Source: Actinomycetes bacterium
Lineage (GTDB): Bacteria; Actinomycetota; Acidimicrobiia; Acidimicrobiales; RAAP-2
Direction of reading: 5' to 3'
Length of the DNA: 64,000 nt
Assembly (NCBI GenBank): GCA_021806045.1
Contig: JAJZDI010000014.1
Location: 1-64,000 of the forward strand
The notes beneath the pieces are model-generated. The model was given only the letters and a program-made list of their open reading frames with translations, made no database searches and was not told the origin of the DNA. The first letter of the stretch is position 1, and every line of letters starts with the position of its first letter. This document shows positions 63,693 through 64,000 of this stretch, piece by piece. Both the position numbers and the translations under genes were made by a program.

Positions 63693-63890
63693 CTACTCGT
63701 CCTCGACGATGGTGATGGCGCCCGTCGGGCAGCCGTTAGCCGCCTGGCGCACCTTGTCCCGCAGCTCCTCGCCGGGGTGCTCATCGAGCACGTAGAGGTA
63801 GCCGTCGTCACGCACCTCGAACACCTCGGGTGCGATGCCCATGCACACGGCGTTGCTGGCACACACGTCGAAATCGACCACGACCTTCAC
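63693..63890 (-). CDS. small ferredoxin, [3Fe-4S] type
   Basis: A 65-residue acidic protein with only three conserved cysteines, C10, C16 and C54 (CASNAVC and CPTG). This is the pattern of actinobacterial [3Fe-4S] ferredoxins that serve cytochrome P450s and other monooxygenases. No P450 gene occurs in the window; the partner must be elsewhere. It precedes the synthetase gene by seven bases. Upstream of it the window ends in about 110 bp without a gene. Confidence 0.9.
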   Translation of the reverse strand: MKVVVDFDVCASNAVCMGIAPEVFEVRDDGYLYVLDEHPGEELRDKVRQAANGCPTGAITIVEDE

Positions 63891-64000
63891 GGCGACCCTC
63901 CGGTCCTCGGCTCCTGTGGCTCTCGCCCACTCCTGGCGACCCTGTGGTGGCGACCCTTCGCGGGTCTGGGTACCCGGCCTACTGTACCGGCCGGGCCGGG

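Overview
The window is GC-rich chromosomal DNA, densely coding, with many start/stop overlaps of the ATGA and TGATG type and frequent GTG starts. A mycothiol-dependent-type isomerase (5359-6216), a probable F420-dependent LLM oxidoreductase (12008-13051), actinobacterial-type two-component systems and a CeoB/CeoC-like TrkA pair point to an actinobacterium. An Acidimicrobiia-like lineage is my inference and is not proven here. No phage, insertion sequence, CRISPR array or rRNA was seen. Two tRNA genes (Glu-CTC, Gln-CTG) lie at 53.9-54.1 kb.

Layout. (1) 1-10.5 kb: a sulfatase locus. A truncated MFS transporter, a DinB-fold protein and a large arylsulfatase run leftward. A DsbA-like protein, a mycothiol-dependent isomerase-type protein, a TetR regulator, an SRPBCC protein, a second sulfatase and an unknown beta-rich protein run rightward. 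A short palindrome lies between the two arms. (2) 10.7-15.6 kb: glycosyltransferase, LLM oxidoreductase, DEAD-box helicase, acetyltransferase, all leftward. (3) 15.8-24.6 kb: a NarL-type two-component system with a membrane protein, then a block of PPK2 polyphosphate kinase, universal stress protein, two TrkA/RCK proteins and a type II P-type ATPase. A small DUF2892-like membrane protein follows, with a CsoR/CstR-like operator in front of it. (4) 24.8-29.2 kb: methyltransferase, lipase-like hydrolase, and a three-gene envelope set (low-complexity anchored protein, DoxX-like protein, b-type cytochrome-like protein). (5) 29.3-39.1 kb: catabolic enzymes, namely haloalkane dehalogenase, Baeyer-Villiger-type monooxygenase, acyl-CoA ligase, quinone-oxidoreductase-like dehydrogenase, ThDP enzyme and an S1P-lyase-like PLP enzyme.

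(6) 39.1-50.5 kb: one leftward ten-gene transcription unit, nearly all genes overlapping. It holds a sugar-nucleotide epimerase, three glycosyltransferases, an MsbA-like exporter, UDP-glucose dehydrogenase, a Ser/Thr/Pro-rich anchored protein and an OmpR-type two-component system. It looks like a self-regulated glycan assembly and export locus. (7) 50.8-53.8 kb: an MFS transporter with a large extracytoplasmic insertion, divergent from a TetR gene, with an array of seven 11-bp repeats between them. (8) 54.2-57.7 kb: a kinase-fold protein paired with a class III aminotransferase, then a TetR regulator with its own apparent operator and a small membrane protein. (9) 57.8-61.4 kb: a YtrA-type GntR regulator, an ABC ATPase and two tandemly duplicated permeases. 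(10) 61.4-63.9 kb: ferredoxin, glutamyl-tRNA synthetase and a YdcF-like protein.

A recurring local trait is short in-frame tandem repeats near the ends of proteins and in intergenic gaps.
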